Positions 42,402 to 51,394 of a stretch of 64,000 bases of DNA are shown here, piece by piece. Both the position numbers and the translations under genes were made by a program. The first letter of the stretch is position 1. Every line of letters starts with the position of its first letter. Source of the DNA: Leisingera sp. ANG1 (GTDB lineage Bacteria; Pseudomonadota; Alphaproteobacteria; Rhodobacterales; Rhodobacteraceae); the NCBI RefSeq assembly GCF_000203975.2, contig NZ_AFCF02000008.1:518983-582982 (forward strand). The letters are read 5' to 3'. A model generated the notes under the pieces. It saw only the letters and a program-made list of their open reading frames with translations, had not been told where the DNA came from and made no database searches.

Positions 42402-43385
42402 ATGAAACTTGCTATCAACGGATTCGGCCGCATCGGCCGCGCCATCCTGCGCCAGATTCTGACCACCTCGCGCGGAGACGGCATCGAAGCGGTGCGGATC
42501 AATGATATCGCGCCCTTGGACATGTGCGCCTATCTGTTTCAGTACGACAGCACCTTTGGACCTTTTGCCCATCCGGTAGAGCATTGCGATGACGCGCTGC
42601 AGGTGATGGGGCGGTCCATCCCGGTGAGCCACGAGCCCGATTTAACCAAGGTGGATCTGTCCGGGGTCGATCTGGTGCTGGAATGCACCGGTATTGCGCG
42701 GACGTCCGATGTGGCGGAACGCGGATTGAAAGCGGGCGCTGCCAAGGTACTGATCTCCGGCCCCTCCCCCGCGGCTGAACTGACTGTGGTGCTGGGCGCC
42801 AACGAGGAGACGCTGGGTGATGCGCGGATTGTCTCCAACGCCTCCTGCACCACCAACGGGCTGACACCGCTGGTCAAGCTGCTGGACGGGATCGCCGGGA
42901 TCGACACCGCGCATATGACCACAATCCATTGCTACACCAACTCGCAGCCGATGGTGGACGCGCCGCGCGGCGATTTTGCGCGCTCGCGCGGCGGCGCGCA
43001 GTCGATGGTGCCGACCACCACCTCTGCCATGCATTTGATCGACGAAGTGCTGCCGCATCTGAAAGGCCGTGTGAGCGGCGCGGCAGTGCGGGTGCCGACG
43101 GCCAGCGTGTCTGCCATTGATCTGGTCGCACATCTGAAAACCCCGATGAACGAGGCAGAGTTCACTGCTGCACTGCGCGAGGGCGTTGCCGCGTCAAAGG
43201 TGCTGGGCTGGACCGATATGCCGCTGGTGTCCTCCGACCTCAGGGCGCGGCCGGAGTCGCTGGTGATTGCCGGGCCGGAAACCCGCATGGCCGGGGACGC
43301 CCAGGTGCGGGTGTTCGGCTGGTATGACAATGAATGGGGCTTTTCGGCACGGATGCTGGATGTGGCGCGGCTGATGGCCGGGTAG
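42402..43385 (+). CDS. gap: Glyceraldehyde-3-phosphate dehydrogenase family protein
   Basis: 327 residues. The NAD-binding start MKLAINGFGRIGRAILRQIL and the catalytic Cys in NASCTTNGLTPL identify the GAPDH family; HCYTNSQPMVD, GAAVRVPTASVSAIDLV and WYDNEWGFSARMLD follow. The catalytic loop reads CTTNG, where ordinary glycolytic enzymes have CTTN followed by C or A. It could be a second GAPDH or an erythrose-4-phosphate-type enzyme. No other glycolytic gene is adjacent. Confidence 0.85.
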   Translation: MKLAINGFGRIGRAILRQILTTSRGDGIEAVRINDIAPLDMCAYLFQYDSTFGPFAHPVEHCDDALQVMGRSIPVSHEPDLTKVDLSGVDLVLECTGIARTSDVAERGLKAGAAKVLISGPSPAAELTVVLGANEETLGDARIVSNASCTTNGLTPLVKLLDGIAGIDTAHMTTIHCYTNSQPMVDAPRGDFARSRGGAQSMVPTTTSAMHLIDEVLPHLKGRVSGAAVRVPTASVSAIDLVAHLKTPMNEAEFTAALREGVAASKVLGWTDMPLVSSDLRARPESLVIAGPETRMAGDAQVRVFGWYDNEWGFSARMLDVARLMAG

Positions 43386-43413
43386 ACCGGACGCTTTGCA
43401 CCGCCCTTGCTGC

Positions 43414-43435
43414 AAGCCCGCCGCCGGCGGGCTTT
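43414..43435 (+). terminator. Terminator after gap
   Basis: AAGCCCGCC (43414-43422) and GGCGGGCTT (43426-43434) form a tight hairpin with a 3-nt loop, followed by only a short T-run (TTTG). It lies at the convergence with the membrane gene and may serve both strands. Confidence 0.65.
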
Positions 43436-43436
43436 G

Positions 43437-44045
43437 CTATTCCTGCGGGCAGCGCCGTTTGCCTGCCAGACGGATCCAGCGGAAGATCAGCGTCAGCGCC
43501 AGCATGCAAACGGCCAGGCCAATCAGATCGCCGGCGGCATAGACCGCCATCACCGGCAGCTGATCGCCGGGAAAGATCAGGCCGGAGAAGACCACCGACT
43601 GCCCCGACGAATTGATCAGGGAGGCCAGCGCGCCAACCGCCAGCAGGCTGGTCCAGGCAATCCGCCGCTGCTGGCCGGCGTACAGGTTCCACCCGAACAT
43701 CCTGGCAATTTCAAAAGCCGCAAAGGCTGAAACCGCACTGACAGCGATGGATTGCAGCAGCACTGATTCCATAACCTGCCGCACACCGGCGTCGGTGAAT
43801 ATCAATTCAGAGAGGAAAGCGCCTGCGGCCAGCGGCAGAACCGCCCGCCAGCCCAGCAGCCAGACCGCCAGCACCCGCACCCCGTGCGGCAGGTAGACCA
43901 GGCTGGCAAAGACCGTCACCTCCGGCAGGAAAAGACCCTGCACAGGTGTGACCACCCAGGCGGTCAGCCCGTGGCAGATAACATAGGCGGCCGTGATCAC
44001 CGCAAAACTTTGAAGGCCAGCAAACAGCTGAAAAACTCGTCTCAT
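43437..44045 (-). CDS. Hypothetical multi-pass membrane protein (MASE1-like in outline)
   Basis: 202 residues with the ATG at 44045, preceded by AAAGGGGGCGGC. Six hydrophobic helices are visible (SFAVITAAYVICHGLTAWVV, VTVFASLVYLPHGVRVLAVW, AVLPLAAGAFLSELIF, LLQSIAVSAVSAFAAFEIA, TSLLAVGALASLINSSGQSVVF, MAVYAAGDLIGLAVCMLAL). The ASLVYLPHGVRVLAVWLLGW stretch recalls membrane sensor domains of the MASE1 type, but no output domain is attached. Function unknown. It is downstream of the winged-helix regulator gene on the same strand (66-bp gap). Confidence 0.65.
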   Translation of the reverse strand: MRRVFQLFAGLQSFAVITAAYVICHGLTAWVVTPVQGLFLPEVTVFASLVYLPHGVRVLAVWLLGWRAVLPLAAGAFLSELIFTDAGVRQVMESVLLQSIAVSAVSAFAAFEIARMFGWNLYAGQQRRIAWTSLLAVGALASLINSSGQSVVFSGLIFPGDQLPVMAVYAAGDLIGLAVCMLALTLIFRWIRLAGKRRCPQE

Positions 44046-44111
44046 GCCGCCCCCTTTAGACAGGAGCGGAGAAACCTGCAATCCGTGGAATGTATGAATG
44101 ACGCAGCGCCG

Positions 44112-44414
44112 TCACTTTGCCGCAGAATCGAAGCTCACCACATAGTGCTTGGCCTTGCTGCCGCCGGCCCGTTTGATCAGTCCCAGCTCGAGCAGCGATT
44201 TCAGCGTGCGGTGGAATGTGGCCTGGGCCAGCCCCTGGACCAGCCGGTGATTGCGGATCTGTTCGGATTGCACCGGCTCACCCGGCGTCCTTGTCAGCGC
44301 ATTTGCCGCCAGCAGCACATCGCGTTCCGACCGGCTCAGGCTGTCCAGTCCAAGGTCACGCTCCATCTGGTGAAGCATGTCGCGAAGTTCGAATATTGGT
44401 CTTAACCGGTCCAA
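44112..44414 (-). CDS. Winged-helix transcriptional regulator
   Basis: 100 residues, essentially one winged helix-turn-helix: SLSRSERDVLLAANALTRTPGEPVQSEQIRNH then LAQATFHRTLKSLLELGLIKRAGGSKAKHYVV. The recognition helix is ATFHRTLKSLLELG and the wing is RAGGSKAKHY. MarR/ArsR-like in form but without an effector domain. It lies upstream of the six-helix membrane gene and downstream of a 13-bp inverted repeat, which is a natural candidate operator. Confidence 0.75.
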   Translation of the reverse strand: MDRLRPIFELRDMLHQMERDLGLDSLSRSERDVLLAANALTRTPGEPVQSEQIRNHRLVQGLAQATFHRTLKSLLELGLIKRAGGSKAKHYVVSFDSAAK

Positions 44415-44465
44415 AACCGCTCTCCTGGGTCCTCAACACCTGCATCCCGGCCTGTCCCGGGAGAA

Positions 44466-44529
44466 ATGATACCACGCAACTTTATCAAACTGACAATTAT
44501 ATGGACAGTAAAATCATGCGTGGTATCAT
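44466..44529. promoter_or_regulatory. 13-bp inverted repeat flanking an AT-rich 38-bp spacer
   Basis: ATGATACCACGCA (44466-44478) and its exact reverse complement TGCGTGGTATCAT (44517-44529) flank an AT-rich spacer that includes TATAAT on the minus strand (44500-44495). It lies in the 436-bp gap 51-115 bases upstream of the winged-helix gene. It could be two operator copies that loop over a promoter, or the termini of a very small mobile remnant. Confidence 0.6.
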
Positions 44530-44600
44530 TCCAGTCAGGCTGGCTGCTTTGTGAGTGGTGGCTGCGCCTGACGTTACTTTTGTTCTTTGTTAAACAGTGA

Positions 44601-44630
44601 CAGCTCCGGCGGGCCTGCCCGCCGGAGCTG
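44601..44630. repeat. 30-bp palindrome upstream of tamA
   Basis: Arms CAGCTCCGGCGGGC (44601-44614) and GCCCGCCGGAGCTG (44617-44630) are separated by 2 bases. No T-run follows on the plus strand; on the minus strand only TTTAAC occurs shortly after. It is 220 bases before the tamA ATG. Either an attenuated terminator or a strong operator/cruciform. The rest of the gap (44631-44850) shows nothing I can name. Confidence 0.55.
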
Positions 44631-44850
44631 GTTTAATCTATCACACACCTCCTTTGGCTTGCCAATCCTCATTGCCCGCGAGGCCGGTAACACGGGGCAA
44701 TGCGCGGCAATCCGCCATCGCGCGGGGCCGGCGGATTGCCGCCGCTTTGCCGGTTCCATCCGGCAATTTTCCCGTGCTAGGCTCACCTTCAAGGCGCCTG
44801 TGCCCCTGTTCGGGTCCAGGCGGATTTTTACGCCCGCTGCCGGAGCAGAC

Positions 44851-46653
44851 ATGAATTTTCCTTTCCGCCCCCGCCCCTTGGCGTGCGCTTTAGCCTTCAG
44901 CCTTCAGACCCTGCTGCCGCTGCAGGCCAGCGCCGCCGAAGCAACGCTGCAGGCGCCCGGTGCAGATCAGGCCCTGACGGAAAAATTGCGCGGCTCCTCC
45001 GCCTCGGTCGCGGCCAGCGGCGAAACCAATGTGCAGGAACTGCTGGCGGCGGCGCTGTCGGATTACCGCACGCTGGTGCAGGTCCTGTATGATGCCGGGC
45101 ATTTCTCGCCGGTGGTAAGCATCCGCCTGGACGGACGTGAAGCGGCGCAGATCCAGCCATTGAACCCGCCAAGGAGCGTAAAAACGGTGGAAATCACCGT
45201 GAGACCCGGCCCGCAGTTTGCCTTTGGCAAGGCGGAGCTGGCACCGTTCCCGCAGAACAGCGATGTGGAGATCCCCGAGGGCTTTGCCCCCGGCAAGCCC
45301 GCCGGCACCGGGGTGATCCGCGATGCGGCCATTGCCGGCGTCCGGGCGTGGCGCCGCAGCGGCCATGCCAAGGCGGATGTGGCGGAGCAGAACATCACTG
45401 CCAACCACCTGCAGGCGCGGCTGGATGCCCAGCTGCGGCTGGCGCCGGGACCAAAGCTGCGGTTCGGGCAGATGCGGATCACCGGCGACACAGCCGTGAG
45501 CCAGGATGCGATCCGCCGCATTGCGGGTTTCCCGGCGGGGGAGGAGTTCCACCCCGATCTGATCTCCAAGTCCGCCACCCGGCTGCGCCGCACCGGCACG
45601 TTTTCCAGCGTGGTCCTGCGTGAAGCGGAGCATCCAAATCCGGACGGCACACTGGACTTTGTGGCGCAGGTGGAAGACTTGCCACCGCGCCGCCTGACCT
45701 TTGGCGCCGAGGTCAGCTCCTCCGACGGACTGGAGCTGTCGGGCAGCTGGATGCACCGCAACCTGTTCGGCAACGCCGAGAAGCTGCGGATCGAAGCGCG
45801 CATCAGCGGCATCGGCAGCAGCAACGACATCGACGGCCGCGTCGCAGTGCGGCTGGACCGGCCCGCGAAACTGGGGCCGGACGACCTGATCTTCTATCTT
45901 GCAGAAGCCGAGCGGCTGGACGAGGAGCATTACACCGCCACCCGCGTCTATGGCGCCATCGGCGCGCGGCGGACGTTTTCGGAGACGTTTTATGCTGAAG
46001 CCGCGCTGGGCGTGTCCTCCACCCTGGCTGAGGACGTGTTCGGCAAACGCAGGTTCAAATACGTGGCAGGCAGGTTCCGGGCCGAATATGACGCCCGCGA
46101 CAGCCGGGTGAACCCCACCGACGGCTATTTCCTGCAAGGGACTGCCACGCCTTTCATCGGTTTTGGCGGCAGCAAGTCCGGCTTGCAGATGAAAGGCGAC
46201 GGGCGCGCCTATTATGGATTGGGCGCTGACGACCGGATCGTGCTGGCAGGCCGCTTGCAGCTGGGCTCTGTGGTCGGCCCATCGCTGAGTGAGGTCTCCC
46301 CCACGCTGCTGTTCTTCTCTGGCGGTGCGGGCACCGTGCGCGGGCATGAATACCAGTCGCTGGGCGTGCCAGCGAATGGCGGCACCGCGGGCGGGCGCAG
46401 CTTTGCCGCCCTGTCTGCCGAAGTTCGCGGCAAGGTCACTGACAAGATCTCGCTGGTCGGTTTCTACGACCTCGGCTTTGTCGATGCGGACAGTTTCGTC
46501 TCCGGTTCATCAGCACGCCATGCAGGCGCGGGCATCGGTGTGCGCTATGATGTGGCCGGGATCGGCCCGATCCGGCTCGACCTTGCCTATCCGGTGGACG
46601 GCGGGTCCGAGGACGGGCTGCAATTCTATATCGGGATAGGACAGGCGTTTTGA
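44851..46653 (+). CDS. tamA: Outer-membrane translocation/assembly module protein TamA
   Basis: 600 residues with the ATG at 44851; the frame is open to 44587 but only this start gives a signal peptide (MNFPFRPRPLACALAFSLQTLLPLQASA). TamA is an Omp85 protein; with TamB it helps insert outer-membrane proteins and moves lipids between membranes. POTRA-like domains (about 45-280) and the C-terminal barrel follow, with Omp85 features in GGAGTVRGHEYQSLG (the VRGYE-type motif) and the ending GLQFYIGIGQAF. It overlaps tamB by 4 bases. Confidence 0.93.
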   Translation: MNFPFRPRPLACALAFSLQTLLPLQASAAEATLQAPGADQALTEKLRGSSASVAASGETNVQELLAAALSDYRTLVQVLYDAGHFSPVVSIRLDGREAAQIQPLNPPRSVKTVEITVRPGPQFAFGKAELAPFPQNSDVEIPEGFAPGKPAGTGVIRDAAIAGVRAWRRSGHAKADVAEQNITANHLQARLDAQLRLAPGPKLRFGQMRITGDTAVSQDAIRRIAGFPAGEEFHPDLISKSATRLRRTGTFSSVVLREAEHPNPDGTLDFVAQVEDLPPRRLTFGAEVSSSDGLELSGSWMHRNLFGNAEKLRIEARISGIGSSNDIDGRVAVRLDRPAKLGPDDLIFYLAEAERLDEEHYTATRVYGAIGARRTFSETFYAEAALGVSSTLAEDVFGKRRFKYVAGRFRAEYDARDSRVNPTDGYFLQGTATPFIGFGGSKSGLQMKGDGRAYYGLGADDRIVLAGRLQLGSVVGPSLSEVSPTLLFFSGGAGTVRGHEYQSLGVPANGGTAGGRSFAALSAEVRGKVTDKISLVGFYDLGFVDADSFVSGSSARHAGAGIGVRYDVAGIGPIRLDLAYPVDGGSEDGLQFYIGIGQAF

Positions 46654-49600
46654 GACAGGTTCTTGGCTATACGCTCGCATTGGGCCTGACGGCACTGCCT
46701 GCTGCGGCGCAGGAAACCACCGAGGAAGATGCTGGCGGGCTGCTGGTCGACTTCCTGGAGGACACCCTGTCCGGCGACAGCCGCTATATCAGCGTATCGG
46801 GGCTGGAAGGCGCATTTTCCTCTGAAGCCAAGATCAAGAAGATCACCGTAGCCGACGAGAGAGGCATCTGGCTGACCGTCGAGGGTGCGGTGCTGGACTG
46901 GAACCGGCTGGATTTGCTGCGCGGGCGGTTCTCGGTCAATGAGCTTTCGGCGGAGCGCATTGCAGTGGAGCGCGCACCGGAGCCGCTGCCGCCGGACCCG
47001 GAGCTGCCGGAGGCAGAGACCACGCCCTTTGCACTGCCGGAATTGCCGGTGGCCATCGAACTGGGCCAGATCAAGGCGGCCCGGATTGAGCTGGGCGAGG
47101 ACCTGACCGGAACAGCCGCCAGCCTGCGGGTCGAGGGCACGCTGAAACTGGCGGACGGGGCGCTGGACACCAAGCTGGAGGCCGCACGGCTGGACAAGCC
47201 CGGCGACCACATCCGGCTGGAAGCGGGATATGCCAATGAAACCCAGCAGATCACCCTGGACCTTTCGGTTGACGAGGCCGCGGGCGGGCTGATCTCGCGC
47301 GGGCTGAATCTGCCGGGTAACCCCGACTTGCAGCTGACCGCCAAGGGCAGCGGCCCGGTCACGGATTTCACCGCCGATATCGCTTTCAGCACCAATGGCA
47401 CCGAACGCCTTGGCGGCCAGGTGGTGCTGGCGGCCCGCCCCTTGCCTGAGGATGCCGCCCCCGAAACCCCGCGCGACATCGGGTTTTCTGCCGACCTGGG
47501 CGGCAATATCGACGTGCTGCTGCCGCCGGTGCACCGCCCGTTCTTTGGCCCCGGCCTGCGCCTGAACGTCAAAGGCCTGCGCGAGGGCAGCGGCGCCGTA
47601 ACGTTGGATACGCTGGTCCTGCGCACCAATGCCCTTCGGATCACCGGCGCCGCAGCGCTGGATGCGGGCGGCAAGCTGGCCACCGCCAACCTGAAGACCG
47701 CGATCTCCCCGCCCGCAGGCCAGGCTGCGGTCACGCTGCCAACCAGCGACGGCCAGACCACGCTGGCCAAGGCCGACCTGCAGCTGCAGAAGACGCTCGA
47801 AGGCCGCTGGGTGCTGGACGGGGTGCTCAATCAGCTGAGCCATCCAGGCGCGCTGGTGGATACCGCCGAAATTCTGGGCCGCGGCACCTTGGATCAGAGC
47901 AGCGGCTTTGCGCTGGAAGGCCGTCTGACGGCCGGCCTCAGCGGCTTTCTGCCGCGCGACCCGGCATTGGCCAAAGCGACCGGCAACGAAATCCGCTTTG
48001 AAGGCACGCTCAGCACTGACGGCCCCGGTGCGCTGCATATCACGGACATGGAGCTGCGCGGCAGCGACTACCAGGCCGCAGGCGATGTCGCCTTTGATGG
48101 TCTGGAAGAGGGGTTGAAAGTCACCGCAGACCTGACGGCGGGTGCTGCGGATCTTGGCCGTTTTTCCGAGCTGGCGGGCCGCCCGCTGGGCGGTGCGGTT
48201 CAGGCCGTGGTCAAGGGATCCTTCATCCCGCTGACCGGCGGGTTCGACACCGATCTTTCAGTGCAGGCGCAGGACTTGTCAGCGGGCATCGCCCAGGCGG
48301 ATGAGCTGCTGGCAGGCACCACCACCGTCGCCCTTAAGGCGGCGCGGGATGAAAACGGCATTGCCATCGACCGTTTTGCCCTGGCTGGCAGCGCGCTGGA
48401 AGCCGCTGCGGCAGGCACGCTCAGCAACCAGTCCGGCCAGCTGGACATCACGGCCCGTCTGAACCGGCTGGAGGTTTTGGTACCGCAAGCGCCCGGCACG
48501 CTGGAGCTGGCAACCACCCTCAGCCGCACCGGCGATACCTTCAGCGGCGTGGCGGAGCTGAAGGGGCCGCATACCTCCAGCGCCAAGCTGGACGGGTCGG
48601 TGACGCTTGAGGGGGACGCTGATTTCACCTTTGCGGCAGCCTGGAACGAGCTGGAACGCTTTGTGCCGCAGCTCGCGGGCCGGCTCAGCGCCGAAGGCAT
48701 GGCGGAACGGCGCAGCGGCGAATGGCAGGCAACCGTCCAAGCCGAAGGGCCTGCAGGTATTTCGGTAGAGACCGAAGCCCGCTTCACGGAAAGCAACGGC
48801 AGCACCGATCTGAAGTTCGACGCGGTGATGGCTGAGCTGCAGCGGCTGGTGCCAGACCTTCCCGGCCGGCTGGCCGCCACTGGCACCGCAACCCGGCGCG
48901 ACGGCACCTGGACCGTAGACAGCACCGCCAGCGGCCCGGCCGGCATCGACAGCCGCATCGAGGGCAGCTGGAACGAGGCGAAGGGCACTGCCGATGTGAC
49001 GGCCAAGGGCACCCTGCGGCTGGAAGGCCTGAACCCTTTCATCTCCCCCAATCTCATGCAGGGGCCTGCGAATTTCGACATGGCGCTGCGCGGGGTTCCG
49101 GCGCTGGACGGGGTCAGCGGCACCATCTCCGTGCCAAGCGCGTCGCTTGCCATCCCGGCCGCGGCGCAGCGGGTGGACGATATCAACGCCACGGTCTCCA
49201 TTGCCCGCTCCAATGCGCAAGTGCAAGTCTCGGCCCGCCCGCGCGACGGCGGCACGGTGCAGATCAGCGGCCCGGTCGGGCTGCTGCCGCCATTCAACGG
49301 AAACCTGCAGATCGCGATTGGCGACGTGGTGGTGACAGACCACCTGTCCTATGAGTCCCTGCTGAACGGCAGCCTGGCGATGTCTGGCGCCATGGCGGGC
49401 AGCAACCGGATTGCAGGCCAAATCAACGTGGGCGAGACCAGCATCAACCTGAATACCGCAGGCGGCTCTGTATCCTCTGCGCCGATCCCGCCGATCCGTC
49501 ATGTGGGCGCACCGCAAGAGGTGCGCCGGACCCTTGCCCGCGCCGGGCTGACCGGCAGCGGCAGCAGCGGGGCGGGCGGCTCCGGCAGAACAGACCTGGA

Positions 49601-50279
49601 CATCATGATCAGCGCCCCATCGCGGATCTTTGCCCGCGGCCGCGGGTTGCGCTCGGAGCTGGGCGGCCAGATCCATCTGCGCGGCACCACCGCGCGGCCC
49701 TCCCCCTCCGGCCAGATCAGCCTGATCCGCGGCACCTTCGATATCCTCGGCCGGCGGCTGGAGCTGGACGAGGGCCGCATTACCCTCTTGGGCGACCTGA
49801 AACCCTATCTGGAGTTCAAATCCACCGCCGCCACCGAACAGGGCACCGCGACGCTGGAAATTTCCGGCCGGGTCGACGCGCCGGAGATCAAGGTGACCTC
49901 CGACCCGCCCCGGCCCAGTGAAGAGGCCTTGGCACTGCTGCTGTTCGGCGACAACATCGGAGATATTTCACCGCTGGCGCTGGCGCGGCTGGCGGGCTCT
50001 GCCCTGACCCTCAGCGGGCGCGGCGGCGGCGCCCAGAGCAAGGTGCGGCAAGCCACCGGAGCAGATGACGTCGACATCGGCACCGACAACCTGGGCGCAG
50101 GACAGCTGGGGCTGGGCGGCTATGTGGCGGAGAACGTCTATACTGATTTCAACGTCAACACCCAGGGCGACAGTGAACTGAGCATCAACCTGGACGTCAC
50201 CAAAAGCCTGACGGTTCAAGGCACTGTGGACAGCGAAGGGGAAACCGGCGTCGGCCTTTTCTTCAAACGGGACTACTGA
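46650..50279 (+). CDS. tamB: Translocation and assembly module protein TamB
   Basis: 1,209 residues starting at TTG, inside the tamA stop, with AGGACAGG upstream and a signal/anchor segment (VLGYTLALGLTALPAAAQ). TamB/AsmA-like proteins form a long beta-taco that bridges the periplasm. The repeated long beta-strand character runs throughout (many ITG-, LDG- and FEG-type strands) and the C-terminal DUF490 domain is clear: GRGLRSELGGQIHLRGTTARPSPSGQISLIRGTFDILGRRLELDEGRITLLG then ISGRVDAPEIKVTSDPPRPSEEALALLLFG. The middle has about four near-repeated blocks of 70-90 residues (ERFVPQLAGRLSAEG, QRLVPDLPGRLAATG), probably internal duplications. Confidence 0.93.
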   Translation: MRQVLGYTLALGLTALPAAAQETTEEDAGGLLVDFLEDTLSGDSRYISVSGLEGAFSSEAKIKKITVADERGIWLTVEGAVLDWNRLDLLRGRFSVNELSAERIAVERAPEPLPPDPELPEAETTPFALPELPVAIELGQIKAARIELGEDLTGTAASLRVEGTLKLADGALDTKLEAARLDKPGDHIRLEAGYANETQQITLDLSVDEAAGGLISRGLNLPGNPDLQLTAKGSGPVTDFTADIAFSTNGTERLGGQVVLAARPLPEDAAPETPRDIGFSADLGGNIDVLLPPVHRPFFGPGLRLNVKGLREGSGAVTLDTLVLRTNALRITGAAALDAGGKLATANLKTAISPPAGQAAVTLPTSDGQTTLAKADLQLQKTLEGRWVLDGVLNQLSHPGALVDTAEILGRGTLDQSSGFALEGRLTAGLSGFLPRDPALAKATGNEIRFEGTLSTDGPGALHITDMELRGSDYQAAGDVAFDGLEEGLKVTADLTAGAADLGRFSELAGRPLGGAVQAVVKGSFIPLTGGFDTDLSVQAQDLSAGIAQADELLAGTTTVALKAARDENGIAIDRFALAGSALEAAAAGTLSNQSGQLDITARLNRLEVLVPQAPGTLELATTLSRTGDTFSGVAELKGPHTSSAKLDGSVTLEGDADFTFAAAWNELERFVPQLAGRLSAEGMAERRSGEWQATVQAEGPAGISVETEARFTESNGSTDLKFDAVMAELQRLVPDLPGRLAATGTATRRDGTWTVDSTASGPAGIDSRIEGSWNEAKGTADVTAKGTLRLEGLNPFISPNLMQGPANFDMALRGVPALDGVSGTISVPSASLAIPAAAQRVDDINATVSIARSNAQVQVSARPRDGGTVQISGPVGLLPPFNGNLQIAIGDVVVTDHLSYESLLNGSLAMSGAMAGSNRIAGQINVGETSINLNTAGGSVSSAPIPPIRHVGAPQEVRRTLARAGLTGSGSSGAGGSGRTDLDIMISAPSRIFARGRGLRSELGGQIHLRGTTARPSPSGQISLIRGTFDILGRRLELDEGRITLLGDLKPYLEFKSTAATEQGTATLEISGRVDAPEIKVTSDPPRPSEEALALLLFGDNIGDISPLALARLAGSALTLSGRGGGAQSKVRQATGADDVDIGTDNLGAGQLGLGGYVAENVYTDFNVNTQGDSELSINLDVTKSLTVQGTVDSEGETGVGLFFKRDY

Positions 50280-50305
50280 CAGGCAGGGCTTGCAGCGGAG
50301 GGAAT

Positions 50306-51394
50306 ATGCCGGCAAGCTGCAAGCAGAATTCCGGGCAACCGCAGATTGGGGACGCTGTGGGAAGAACACTCACCCAGAAACTGGCGGACCGCGCCAGCCG
50401 CATGGCACACAGGGTCAGATTCCGCGCCTCGCTGCGCCATCTGCACGGGCCGGCGGGGTGTTTTGCTGCGCCGGACCAGGTGGTTCTGATCGCCCTCGTG
50501 CGCGACGGCGCCTATTACCTGGATGTGTTCTTTGACCACTACCGGCGGCTTGGTGTCTCGGCGTTTGTGTTTTTTGACAACGGCTCTGCTGACGGCACAA
50601 TCGAACGGATCCGGCAGGAGCCGGATACTGCGGTGCTGCAGTCCCCCCTGCCCTGGCTGGAGTTTGAAAACACCTTTCGCGCCTATGCAGCGGAACGCTA
50701 TGGCCAGGATCGCTGGTGCCTGTTTGCCGACATGGATGAGCTGTTCGATTTCGAAGGCAGCGAAACCGCCGGGCTGGCCGGGCTGACCCGCTACCTGGCG
50801 CAGCAAGGGTACACGGCTCTGCAGGCCGAAATGCTGGAAATGTTCCCCAAAGGCCCGCTGTCCGCGGCGCGCGGACTGTCTTACGCCGAAGCGGTGCAGA
50901 GCTTCCGGTATTCTGACATCAGCACGGTGCGGGCGGTGGATTATACCTCCGGCGACACCGGCTTTGCCTATTACCTGCGCCAGAACACCCTGCCGCCCGG
51001 CGGCGCGCAGATGCTGTTCGGCGGTGTGCGCGGCAAGGTGTTTGGCGAGAACTGCTGCCTCAGCAAGCACCCGCTGGTGTTCAACGGGCCTGGCGTCCAG
51101 GCAGCAGCGCATCCGCATGCCTCGTCAGGTGTGCGGGTGGCAGATCTGGAAGGCCTGATCCGCCACTACAAATTTGCCGGCGACAGTCTGGCGCGGGATC
51201 TGCAGAGCCAGGCGGAGGCCGTGTCGGAACACGGCGAGGACCGCCAGCGCAGCAGCGCAATGCAGACGCAGCCGGACCTGAGCCTGTGGTCTTCGGACGC
51301 GGTAGAGGGCGCGGGGATTTCAGAGCTGCAGCGCCGGGGCTTCCTGCGCAGCTCGCCCGCGTACCGGGCTTTTCTTGCCGGAGAGGCCGCATGA
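50306..51394 (+). CDS. Glycosyltransferase family 2-like protein
   Basis: 362 residues with the ATG at 50306, preceded by GGAGGG. The nucleotide-sugar-binding region starts at VVLIALVRDGAYYLDVFFDHYRRLGVSAFVFFDNGSADGT, the DxD-like site is FADMDELFDFEG (about 140). It matches the Glyco_tranf_2_4 class, typical of secondary glycan decoration. The C-terminal part contains VRGKVFGENCCLSKHPLVFNG and HPHASSGVRVADLEGLIRHYKF, common in that class. It overlaps the next gene by 4 bases. The sugar is unknown. Start of the accessory region after tamB (26 bp). Confidence 0.85.
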   Translation: MPASCKQNSGQPQIGDAVGRTLTQKLADRASRMAHRVRFRASLRHLHGPAGCFAAPDQVVLIALVRDGAYYLDVFFDHYRRLGVSAFVFFDNGSADGTIERIRQEPDTAVLQSPLPWLEFENTFRAYAAERYGQDRWCLFADMDELFDFEGSETAGLAGLTRYLAQQGYTALQAEMLEMFPKGPLSAARGLSYAEAVQSFRYSDISTVRAVDYTSGDTGFAYYLRQNTLPPGGAQMLFGGVRGKVFGENCCLSKHPLVFNGPGVQAAAHPHASSGVRVADLEGLIRHYKFAGDSLARDLQSQAEAVSEHGEDRQRSSAMQTQPDLSLWSSDAVEGAGISELQRRGFLRSSPAYRAFLAGEAA

